DNA of 64,000 nt from assembly GCA_040349255.1 (NCBI GenBank), contig JBEQUE010000123.1, positions 52,059 through 116,058 of the forward strand, in the 5' to 3' direction. Numbering within the stretch: the stretch's first letter is position 1; every line of letters starts with the position of its first letter. The position numbers and the translations under genes are program-made. Shown piece after piece: positions 27,941 through 35,544 of the stretch. The stretch is from DATMER01 sp040349255. GTDB lineage: Bacteria; Acidobacteriota; Thermoanaerobaculia; Multivoradales; UBA5704. The notes beneath the pieces were generated by a model. That model saw only the letters and a program-made list of their open reading frames with translations. It was not told the DNA's origin and did no database searches.

Positions 27941-28386
27941 GGTTCACCTCCTTCGTTGAGGACCGGTTGTACCCGCTCTCCTCCGCTGCGCTCGTCCAGC
28001 CAGACGCTGAGCGCGAGGCCGAGGAGGATCAGGTTCTGAACGACGTGCGAGGCCGAAGCCTTGCCGAGCGTGACCGTGAACCAGCAGCCGCACTCCACGC
28101 CCGGAGCGTAGCGCTGGTTGACCGCCAGGGCGAGCGTGAAGGCGGTCAGCAGGAGCGCCGCGAGCAGCGCCGCGGGCGACCGCCACGGCTTGAGCAGGAG
28201 GCCCGCGCCCACCAGCAGCTCCGCCAGGATCACCGGCAGGGCCAGGTAGCGCTCGAGCCCGTCAGGGACGAGGACATACCCGCCCAGCGCCTTGACGAAG
28301 CCGCCGTAGTGGAACGCCTTGTCGATCCCCGCATAGAGGAAGAGCAGGGCGAGAAACAGCAGCGAGAGGGTGCGGACGATCTTCAC
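27937..28386 (-). CDS. MauE/DoxX-family membrane protein
   Basis: 149 residues with four membrane helices (about 5-22, 47-66, 70-90, 112-130). The pattern LFLYAGIDKAFHYGGFVKAL at the first helix and LPVILAELLVGAGLLL at the second are typical of the MauE/DoxX-like superfamily. A Cys pair appears in the third periplasmic loop (GVECGCWFTVTLG), fitting a disulfide-handling role as in methylamine-utilisation protein MauE, which is needed for maturation of the small dehydrogenase subunit. It is the first gene of the three-gene operon and overlaps the Cys-peptide gene by 4 bp. Confidence 0.85.
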   Translation of the reverse strand: MKIVRTLSLLFLALLFLYAGIDKAFHYGGFVKALGGYVLVPDGLERYLALPVILAELLVGAGLLLKPWRSPAALLAALLLTAFTLALAVNQRYAPGVECGCWFTVTLGKASASHVVQNLILLGLALSVWLDERSGGERVQPVLNEGGEP

Positions 28387-28440
28387 TCAATAGATATCCG
28401 TGCATGGAGAGCCCAATAGGGTGACAACCGGGAAGAGGCG

Positions 28441-29367
28441 TCAGAGCAGGCAGGTGCCGGCCGGGATCCGGATCTCGCCCGAGCGGATCTTCTCGTCCTG
28501 GTACTCGCCCTGGAGCTCCCCCAGCAGCGCTTCCGCCTCGGCCAGGGCGGCGGCGGAGAACTCCTCCTGGCCGTTGAAGAGCCGCTGCCAGACGGCGCGC
28601 GCGTTCGAGGTGAAGAACGCCGCCATCAACTGCTGGCGGATGCGCTGCTGGGCCAGGGCGCGCGAAGACGCCAGGTTCGGCCGGTTGAGCCGCAGGACCT
28701 CCACCGAGGTCTTCCCCTCCTCCGTCCGGCCCTCGACCTGGGAGAGCGGCAGGCGCTCGGGGCTCTCCCGCAGCGGCCGGAAGCGCAGGTGGTCGCGGGG
28801 GTTCTGGAGGTAGGGGTTGAGAAGCAGGGGCTTCTCGCGCTCCATCTCCTCCCGCCGGCGCGCCCAGGTCCGGTCGCGCACCGGGAAGTGGTTCATCTTA
28901 GCCGGAAAGCCGTTGCAGAGCTGGCAGGACGGGAGCAGGTTCGTCAGGTCGTAGGCCATCCAGTAGTAGCCCGGGTGGTCCGGACACTCCTCCACCTGGC
29001 GCTTGGGCCGGTAGTGCTCCACCTCGCCGAACGCCACGTCCTGCACGCAGGCCTCGCAGTAGGCGCACTTGCCTTCGAAGAGGTCGAAGAGGTGGAGCTT
29101 GAGCTCCTTCCACAAGCCCTCGCGGAACTCGTAGCCCCGGCAGTCCTTCGTACAGGCGGCGCAGGCCTTCTCGGTCTCGGCCTGGGCGCGCGCCAGCCAG
29201 TCGCCGAAGTCGTAGGGCTCGACGCCGAGCACCGTGTAGCCGCGCGCCTCCAGGCCGGCCCGCACCGAGGCCTCGCCGATCCCCCGCTTCAGCAGGGTCG
29301 ATTCGGTTCCATGGGCATCGCGGACGCGGCAGCGGTAGTTGGGAGCTTGGAACTTCCGTTGAATCAA
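28441..29367 (-). CDS. HNH endonuclease (PtuB-like) coupled to SIR2-ATPase
   Basis: 308 residues. The central HNH module is complete: C101-x2-C104 (GKCAYCEACV), E117-H118 (FGEVEHYRPK), N143 (AYDLTNLLPSC), C148-x2-C151-N152 (SCQLCNGFPAKMNHF). Two Cys pairs would bind structural zinc, and H118 with N143/N152 fit the metal-activated catalytic site. The VEHYRPK and NLLPSCQLCN wording is that of the HNH family that includes PtuB of Septu and of retron-linked systems. Residues 69-76 hold a further Cys set (CAACTKDC). The ATG overlaps the ATPase gene stop (ATGA), so the two proteins are made together. Target (DNA or tRNA) is unknown. Confidence 0.85.
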   Translation of the reverse strand: MIQRKFQAPNYRCRVRDAHGTESTLLKRGIGEASVRAGLEARGYTVLGVEPYDFGDWLARAQAETEKACAACTKDCRGYEFREGLWKELKLHLFDLFEGKCAYCEACVQDVAFGEVEHYRPKRQVEECPDHPGYYWMAYDLTNLLPSCQLCNGFPAKMNHFPVRDRTWARRREEMEREKPLLLNPYLQNPRDHLRFRPLRESPERLPLSQVEGRTEEGKTSVEVLRLNRPNLASSRALAQQRIRQQLMAAFFTSNARAVWQRLFNGQEEFSAAALAEAEALLGELQGEYQDEKIRSGEIRIPAGTCLL

Positions 29368-32300
29368 TCCGGCCTCCGGGATCCTGTCATGGCTTCCTGA
29401 AGCTGCACCTTGGCCTCCGACAGGATCTTGTCTCTCTCGACCGGATTCATTTCACGGAGGCGGTCGCGCATCGCGGCCTCCAGCACTTCATAGGCGGCGC
29501 GCGCCTCCTGGCGCTCGACCGGCGTGGGCAGGCGCACCCGCAGCGCCTCGGCCGTCCGGCGCATCTCCTCCTGCTCGTCGCCGTCGAGGTGGTCCCGGGC
29601 GGCGAGCTCCGTGTAGCGCATCAGCATGCGCTCGGTCTCCGACTCGCGGCCGGTCTGCAGGCCGAACAGCGGGCTGGTCAGGATCTGATCGACCCGCCAC
29701 CCCTTGAACGAGGACTCCGGCTGGTGGGCGACGACCTTCCCGTCCTCGCGCCGGAAGCGGATGATCGAGGACGCCGGCAGGCTGCCGGCGATGAGCGGCG
29801 AGTGCGAGCTCGCCACGAACTGCACGCCGGGGAAAGCCTCCGACAGCCGCTCCACCATCGACTGCTGCCAGGACGGGTGCATGTGGGCGTCGAGCTCGTC
29901 GAGCAGGACGAGCGCGTAGCGCCGCCGCGGGTCGCCGTCCTGCTGGCCGTAGACCTCATGCAGGCGCTGGAGGAGATAGCCGGTCCAGCCGATCACCGAG
30001 GCCGTGCCCTGGCTCACCGCCTCGATCGGCACCTCGCCGTCCTCGGTCTCCACCGTGACCTGGTGGGTGAACTCGTCGACCCGCTTGAAGCGCAGCTTCA
30101 CGCCCTCGGTCAGGTCGTAGGCCAGGCGGAAGAACTCGTCGCGCAGCCGGCTGTAGCGGTTGCCGTCGCCCGGCGGCTCGCTCTTGCTCCAGTAGTCCAG
30201 GTTGACCAGCCACTGCTTGATCTCGTCGATCCGCGGGTCCGCGGTCCCCTTGAGGAGCGGCAGGAGGTCGTCCGTGGTCGGCCGGCGCTTGCCCTCGGGC
30301 CCCGGCCCCTTCGAGCGCGACCAGGAGACCATGCGCAGCGGCGGGAAGCCGATGGCGAGCCAGCCTTCGGTCTCCAGCGGCCGGCTCGGCGTGACCTCGA
30401 TCTCCGCCTGGCCGTTCTCGCGCGAGATCAGCGACGCCATGTATTCGTTGGCGCCGAACGAGAGGACGATCCGCGCCACCCGGCTCGACGTGTGGATCAG
30501 GCGGCCGGCCCAGGGCTCCGCGTCCTTGCCGCAGATCGCCGCCGCGACCGCTTCGAGGACCGTGGACTTGCCGACGCCGTTGTCGCCCAGGAGGAGCGTC
30601 CAGCGGGGGTCGAGCTTCAGGTCGAGCTCGTGGAACGGCCCGACGTTCTCCAGCCGCACCCGGGTGAGCGGGTTCGCCCGCGGGATGAGCAGCTCGGGAC
30701 CGCGCCGGCGCGCGCCCGGACGCGATTCGGCGCGCACCCGGTCCCGCAGGCCGGAGAGGAAGTCGACGACCTCCGGATGCGACGGCGTCGACGGGCGGTA
30801 GGGGATGACCTGGATGCCGTAGCGCCGGCTGAGCAGGTCCGCCCGCGCCTGCCAGGCGTTGCCGGTCACGCCCACCAGAGCGTAGTGCCGGCGCCGGGCG
30901 ATGCCGCGGAAGGCCAGGCCTCCCAGATAGCCCTCGATCCCGGCCAGGCTGGCGCCGACGAACAGGATGGTGCGCGAGAAGAACAGGCTCTCCATGGCCT
31001 GGACGAACGCGCGGTTGCCGGCGATCGCCTCCTGGTACTGCGCCGGCGAGAGCAGGAGCGTCGAGGGCTTGCGCGGGCTGCCGTAGAGCTTGAGGAGGAA
31101 GAAGCTGCGGCTCGCGAGCGCCTCCAGCAGGCGGTCGGTGTCCTCGGGGGTGAAGACGGGCGGCCGCTCCCTCTCGAACGCGCGCTCCAGGAGCTCGTCG
31201 AAGTTGGTGGTCAGGGCCGCGCCGAGGTGCAGCTCGCGCAGCAGCCGGTGGGCGCCGGAGAGCGGCCGCTCGGAGTCGAGGAAGATCTGGGCCAGGTGCC
31301 GGTGCAGCCTCTCCTCCCGGCCCGCGAGCCGGCCGATGACGCTGTCGGCCACCAGGTCGGCGTTGCCTTCCTGGAGGGTGGCGCGGAGCGCTTCGCCGAA
31401 CTCGTGCTCCACGTACTCCTTCTCGATCGCCCACTCGAGGATCTCGCTGACCAGGTGCCGCCATTCGGGATACCCCGAGGCCGCGCTCAGGCCGGCGCCG
31501 ACGTAGGCGATGCAATCGCCGGCCAGGCAGTCGGCCACGAGGCCGTCCGGCGGGACCGGAGGCGGCAGCGGCTCCTTCTCGGCCTCGTCCGGCTCCGTGT
31601 GGGAAGGGCGCGCCAGCGCCCGCCGCAGCCGCCGGACCCAGACCGACTCCGGCCGCAGGAAGAACAGCGCCGCGGTGCCGACGACGAGCAGCAGGATCAC
31701 CAGCCAGATCACGCTGAGGAGCTGGCCGAGCGTGAGCAACGGCTCCCGGACCACGAGCCTCCCGGTCCCGTCGATCGCCTCCTCCTGGCCCGAGTAGACG
31801 CGCAGCGCCGGCCTCTTCATCCGGGAAAAGGGAAGGTCGAGCTTCCAGCCTGTCTCCAGGAAGTCGTCCGGGACCTTGACCCGGAGCAGGCCCGGGCTCC
31901 GGCTGTCCGGCAGGGCCTCGCGTCGGTCGAAGCTCACCCGCAGCTCCGAGTCCACGGACGGATCGCGCACCGGGATCCGGATGTCCACCTGCTCGCCCGG
32001 CGCCGCGGTGCGGGGGGAGACCTCCTCGATCCGGAGCGGCTCCGGGATCGTGAACAGTTGCGGGGCCACGGCCTCCTTGAACGGCGGCTGCACCACCCGG
32101 AGCGCGACCGGGCCGGGCCCGAGCCGCGGCACCTCCACCTCCAGGTCGTACAGGTTCTCGCCGACTGCCTGGACGTTCTTGATCTCGGCCTGCCGGCCGC
32201 CGAACCGGACCCCGAGAGTCTCGCGGCTCAGCGCGCTGGAGAGGGAGATCTCGACCGTCACCCGGGCGGTGGGCGGAGCGGTGATCGGCCGCACCGAGCG

Positions 32301-32423
32301 CACCTGCAGCCCGAGCTTGCTGATATCGGCGGCATTAGGAGTCTGGGCCTCCAGCGTCCCGGGAAGGCCCAGGCCGAGCAGAAGCGCGAGGCCCGCGAAG
32401 GCCGTGGCTCGGAAGTGGCGCAA
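29364..32423 (-). CDS. Membrane-anchored SIR2-like / ABC-type ATPase fusion (defence-like)
   Basis: 1019 residues with an unusual order. Signal peptide 1-26; an exported beta-sandwich-like region 30-225; one membrane helix 233-256 followed by basic residues (VRRLRRAL), so the rest is cytoplasmic; a SIR2-like domain about 295-560 (YVGAGLSAASGYPEW, TTNFDELLE with N407 and D409); then an SMC/RecF-type ATPase with Walker A GDNGVGKST (613-621), signature-like VSQGTAS (803), Walker B LVLLDELDAHMHP (D842, E843) and SSHSPL. The SIR2 His motif reads KLYGS instead of LHG (Tyr447), so NADase activity is uncertain. Downstream and overlapping is an HNH nuclease, as in PtuA-PtuB. Confidence 0.88.
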   Translation of the reverse strand: MRHFRATAFAGLALLLGLGLPGTLEAQTPNAADISKLGLQVRSVRPITAPPTARVTVEISLSSALSRETLGVRFGGRQAEIKNVQAVGENLYDLEVEVPRLGPGPVALRVVQPPFKEAVAPQLFTIPEPLRIEEVSPRTAAPGEQVDIRIPVRDPSVDSELRVSFDRREALPDSRSPGLLRVKVPDDFLETGWKLDLPFSRMKRPALRVYSGQEEAIDGTGRLVVREPLLTLGQLLSVIWLVILLLVVGTAALFFLRPESVWVRRLRRALARPSHTEPDEAEKEPLPPPVPPDGLVADCLAGDCIAYVGAGLSAASGYPEWRHLVSEILEWAIEKEYVEHEFGEALRATLQEGNADLVADSVIGRLAGREERLHRHLAQIFLDSERPLSGAHRLLRELHLGAALTTNFDELLERAFERERPPVFTPEDTDRLLEALASRSFFLLKLYGSPRKPSTLLLSPAQYQEAIAGNRAFVQAMESLFFSRTILFVGASLAGIEGYLGGLAFRGIARRRHYALVGVTGNAWQARADLLSRRYGIQVIPYRPSTPSHPEVVDFLSGLRDRVRAESRPGARRRGPELLIPRANPLTRVRLENVGPFHELDLKLDPRWTLLLGDNGVGKSTVLEAVAAAICGKDAEPWAGRLIHTSSRVARIVLSFGANEYMASLISRENGQAEIEVTPSRPLETEGWLAIGFPPLRMVSWSRSKGPGPEGKRRPTTDDLLPLLKGTADPRIDEIKQWLVNLDYWSKSEPPGDGNRYSRLRDEFFRLAYDLTEGVKLRFKRVDEFTHQVTVETEDGEVPIEAVSQGTASVIGWTGYLLQRLHEVYGQQDGDPRRRYALVLLDELDAHMHPSWQQSMVERLSEAFPGVQFVASSHSPLIAGSLPASSIIRFRREDGKVVAHQPESSFKGWRVDQILTSPLFGLQTGRESETERMLMRYTELAARDHLDGDEQEEMRRTAEALRVRLPTPVERQEARAAYEVLEAAMRDRLREMNPVERDKILSEAKVQLQEAMTGSRRPD

Positions 32424-32468
32424 CAGCCTTTCAGTATAGAGGAATCTCGCGCCGGGATTCGATCAAGG

Positions 32469-32500
32469 GGCCGGAGGGCGGCCGCCCTCCGGCCGGTTTT
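32469..32500. terminator. 26-bp perfect palindrome with short T run
   Basis: GGCCGGAGGGCGG followed by its exact complement (CCGCCCTCCGGCC) at 32469-32494, then TTTT on the plus strand. It lies between the DUF1579 gene and the SIR2-ATPase gene, both on the minus strand, and so may end the DUF1579 transcript, although the T run is on the other strand. Confidence 0.5.
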
Positions 32501-32524
32501 CCATGGCGCGGGCGGCGGCGGGCG

Positions 32525-33124
32525 CTACTTCTTCCGCCAGGCGCTGATCTCCATCATCTTCATCTCGCCGCCCGAGGGGTCCTTCATGAACATCTCATTC
32601 TTGAAGTGGTCGTTGTCGGCCCACGTCAGGACCATCTTCGTGGTCACGTTCCCGCCGCCCATGGGATCGGGCATGTCTCCCGTCATGGTGCAGACCTTGC
32701 CGGCGGCGTCGCAGGAACCCTTGCTGAACATGATCCCGGTTCCCATGTTGTCGATCCACGAGCTGACGAACTGCTTCGTCGTGTTGTCGTAGGCCTCGGT
32801 CCCCATGCCCTCGAACGACATCCCGGCCATGTTGCCCTTCCAGTGATGCTGGACGTAGCGGCCACCCATCAGGGTCTCCCCGTGCATGGTGCCCTTCGAC
32901 TCCTCGGGCGCCTGGCCCGGAGCCATCCACATCTTGCTCGTGTACTCCCAGTCGCCCGCCATCCGGGCCAGGTGCTTGTGCTGCTCGCCCGGCTGGGCGG
33001 CCTTCATCATGGCGTCCATGTCCATCGCCGGCGGCGCGGCGTTCTTGTCCTGCTGCGCCAGGACCGGCGCGACCACTCCCACCAGCGAGAACAGACACAG
33101 CATCGCGAGACCACGTGCCTTCAT
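32525..33124 (-). CDS. DUF1579-family exported protein
   Basis: 199 residues with signal peptide to about residue 23 (VVAPVLAQQ). The fold is a lipocalin-like barrel typed by GEQHKHLARMAGDWEYTSKMWM, MHGETLMGGRYVQHHWKG, MSFEGMGTEAYDNTTKQFVS, and the closing strand MKMMEISAWRKK, as in DUF1579. Members are common in Acidobacteriota and Bacteroidota, function unknown. An RBS (AGGAGG) lies just before the ATG and a sigma-70-like promoter about 80 bp upstream. It stands alone. Confidence 0.85.
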   Translation of the reverse strand: MKARGLAMLCLFSLVGVVAPVLAQQDKNAAPPAMDMDAMMKAAQPGEQHKHLARMAGDWEYTSKMWMAPGQAPEESKGTMHGETLMGGRYVQHHWKGNMAGMSFEGMGTEAYDNTTKQFVSSWIDNMGTGIMFSKGSCDAAGKVCTMTGDMPDPMGGGNVTTKMVLTWADNDHFKNEMFMKDPSGGEMKMMEISAWRKK

Positions 33125-33199
33125 GTCGAACCCTCCTCTTTTGGTGTTGGAAACGGCTTGGAAACGACCGACCGCTTGAATTACGCCCTGTTACTGCGT

Positions 33200-33228
33200 A
33201 CACTAACCCACGACAGCCGGCCCGTCAA
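33200..33228 (-). promoter_or_regulatory. Sigma-70-like promoter for the DUF1579 gene
   Basis: On the minus strand TTGACG (33228-33223) and TAGTGT (33205-33200) are spaced by 17 bp. The -35 is near consensus, the -10 is weak but has the key first TA and last T. The site is about 76 bp before the DUF1579 start. Confidence 0.5.
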
Positions 33229-33302
33229 GAGCCTGGAAGACACGAATCCAGGAAACTGCGGCACGCCTTTGCGGCCTTGATCCCGGCGGCGGACCCGATA
33301 TC

Positions 33303-35213
33303 ATGCCCCGAGCCATGGCCACACCCGTCTACGACTCCTCCGCCATCGAAGTCCTCACCGGACTGGAGCCGGTGCGCAAGCGCCCCGGTATGTACACCTT
33401 CACCGACCGGCCCGACCATCTCGCCCAGGAGGTCGTCGACAACGCGGTCGACGAGGCGGTGGCCGGCCATGCCTCGAACATCCAGGTCACGCTCCACGAG
33501 GACGGCTCCGCCTCGGTGGCCGACGACGGCCGCGGCATGCCGGTGGACATCCACAAGGGCGAGAAGGTGCCGGGCGTCGAGGTCATCCTCACCCGGCTCC
33601 ACTCGGGCGCCAAGTTCTCCGACAAGAGCTACCGCTTCTCGGGCGGCCTGCACGGCGTCGGCGTCTCCGTGGTCAACGCCCTGTCGAAGCGCCTGGACGT
33701 CTGGGTCAAGCGCGACGGCAAGGAGCACCACATGGCCTTCGCGGACGGCAACAAGGTCTCGAACCTGAAGGTCGTCAACACCGTGGGCCTGCGCAACACG
33801 GGAACCACGGTCCGCTTCTGGCCGGACCCGCGCTTCTTCGACTCGCCGAAGTTCACCATCCCGAAGCTCAAGCACATCCTGCGCGCCAAGGCGGTGCTCT
33901 GCCCGGGGCTGCGCATCCGCTTCGTGCACGAAGGCCATACCGAGGACGACGAGGAGTGGTATTACGAGGACGGCCTCCGGGCCTATCTCGAGGACGAGCT
34001 CGAAGGCGCCGACCTGGTGCCGCCGGAGCCTTTCGTCGGCCACTTCAAGGGCGCCGACGAGGAGGTCGACTGGGCCGTGGCCTGGCTCGCCGACGAGGGC
34101 GACCTGGTGGCCGAGAGCTACGTCAACCTCATTCCGACCACCCAGGGCGGCACCCACGTGAACGGTTTCCGGGCGGGGCTGACCGACGCCGTGCGCGAGT
34201 TCTGCGAGTTCCGCGATCTGCTGCCGCGCGGGATCAAGATCGCGCCCGAGGACGTCTGGGCGCGCTGCTGCTACGTGCTCTCGGTCCGGATGAAGGACCC
34301 GCAGTTCACCGGCCAGACCAAGGAGCGCCTGTCCTCGCGCGAGGCCGCGGCCTTCGTCTCGGGGGTGACCAAGGACGCCTTCGCGCTCTGGCTCAACCAG
34401 CACATCGAGGAAGCCGAGCGCATCGCGCGCCTCGCGATCGACAGCGCCCAGGCGCGGCTTCGGGCCGGCAAGCGGGTGCAGAGAAAGACCGTCACCTCGG
34501 GCCCGGCGCTGCCCGGCAAGCTGGCCGACTGCACGAGCCAGGACCTCAACCAGACCGAGCTCTTCCTGGTGGAGGGCGACTCGGCCGGCGGCTCGGCCAA
34601 GCAGGCGCGCAGCCGCGAGTTCCAGGCCATCCTCCCGCTGCGCGGCAAGATCCTGAACACCTGGGAGGTGGACCCGACCGAGGTCCTCGGCTCGCAGGAG
34701 GTCCACGACATCGCCGTGGCCCTGGGCGTCGATCCCGGGTCGGACAACGTCAACGGCCTGCGCTACGGGAAGATCTGCATCCTGGCCGACGCCGACTCGG
34801 ACGGCGCCCACATCGCCACCCTCCTCTGCGCGCTCTTTCTCAAGCACTTCCGGCCGCTGGTCCTGGACGGCCACGTCTACGTCGCGATGCCGCCGCTCTA
34901 TCGGATCGACGTCGGCAAGGAGGTCTACTACGCCCTCGACGAGCAGGAGAAGAAGGGCATCCTGGACCGCATCGAGGCCGAGAAGAAGAGGGGCAAGCCG
35001 AACGTCCAGCGCTTCAAGGGTCTCGGCGAGATGAACCCGCTCCAACTCCGCGAGACCACCATGGCGCCGGAGACCCGCCGCCTGGTCCAGCTCTTCGTCG
35101 ACGGCGAGGACAATCCCGACGCCCAGGTGGACATGCTCCTCGCCAAGGCCCGCGCCGGCGACCGCAAGGAATGGCTGATGACGACCGGGAACGAGGCCGA
35201 GGTGGAGGTGTGA
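33303..35213 (+). CDS. parE: DNA topoisomerase IV subunit B (ParE)
   Basis: 636 residues, typical of ParE. The start of homology IEVLTGLEPVRKRPGMYTFT is closest to proteobacterial-type ParE. GHKL ATPase motifs: VVDNAVDEAVAGHA, DDGRGMPVD, GGLHGVGVSVVNAL. TOPRIM: ELFLVEGDSAGGSAKQAR, LPLRGKILN, ADADSDGAHI; the end QRFKGLGEMNP fits. With ParC it decatenates daughter chromosomes. The first ATG (33303) is used here; the ATG at 33315 (MATPVYDSS) is as good, since neither has a clear ribosome site. The parC partner lies 330 bp downstream, separated by a foldback repeat. Confidence 0.95.
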   Translation: MPRAMATPVYDSSAIEVLTGLEPVRKRPGMYTFTDRPDHLAQEVVDNAVDEAVAGHASNIQVTLHEDGSASVADDGRGMPVDIHKGEKVPGVEVILTRLHSGAKFSDKSYRFSGGLHGVGVSVVNALSKRLDVWVKRDGKEHHMAFADGNKVSNLKVVNTVGLRNTGTTVRFWPDPRFFDSPKFTIPKLKHILRAKAVLCPGLRIRFVHEGHTEDDEEWYYEDGLRAYLEDELEGADLVPPEPFVGHFKGADEEVDWAVAWLADEGDLVAESYVNLIPTTQGGTHVNGFRAGLTDAVREFCEFRDLLPRGIKIAPEDVWARCCYVLSVRMKDPQFTGQTKERLSSREAAAFVSGVTKDAFALWLNQHIEEAERIARLAIDSAQARLRAGKRVQRKTVTSGPALPGKLADCTSQDLNQTELFLVEGDSAGGSAKQARSREFQAILPLRGKILNTWEVDPTEVLGSQEVHDIAVALGVDPGSDNVNGLRYGKICILADADSDGAHIATLLCALFLKHFRPLVLDGHVYVAMPPLYRIDVGKEVYYALDEQEKKGILDRIEAEKKRGKPNVQRFKGLGEMNPLQLRETTMAPETRRLVQLFVDGEDNPDAQVDMLLAKARAGDRKEWLMTTGNEAEVEV

Positions 35214-35246
35214 ACCGTCAGAAAACAGGCCGTTTCCTTTTTTCTC

Positions 35247-35493
35247 GAGGTGGGGGAAGCGCCCCTTGGGGGCGCCGGCACCTAGCCCCGGGTTTCAACC
35301 CGGGGTACGGAGGCCCCAATCTCCTTTGTCCAGCCCCTTTAGGAGCGCCGGCACGGGTGGGGGATGCAAGGGCCTTCGGCGCCCCCGCGCCATCGCCCCT
35401 GAAGGGGCTCTGGGAACGGGATCGATCCCCATGCCCCGGGTTGAAACCCGGGGCTACATGCCAGCGCCCACAAGGGGCGCTTCCCCCAACCTC
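35247..35493. repeat. Foldback element with about 65-bp inverted arms between parE and parC
   Basis: Left arm 35247-35310 and right arm 35430-35493 are inverted copies with roughly 90% match, including GGGGGAAGCGCCCCTTG and the palindrome CCCCGGGTTTCAACCCGGGG. The 120 bp between them hold further nested inverted repeats (CCAGCCCCTTTAGG against CCTGAAGGGGCTCTGG). It fills almost the whole parE-parC gap and has no reading frame. Confidence 0.8.
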
Positions 35494-35544
35494 CAGACGA
35501 GAACAGTTGGCGCGATGGCGCGCTAAGTTCATTACCTGACAGCC

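Noticed and set aside
32469..32494. Palindrome as an operator for the SIR2-ATPase operon
   Set aside because: A 26-bp perfect GC palindrome followed by TTTT looks more like a terminator; it is also about 45 bp upstream of the gene start, so a regulatory role cannot be fully excluded but has no support.
29589..32792. Long plus-strand open frame opposite the SIR2-ATPase gene
   Set aside because: Same shadow effect; no ribosome site, no recognisable motif, and the minus-strand protein has clear domains.
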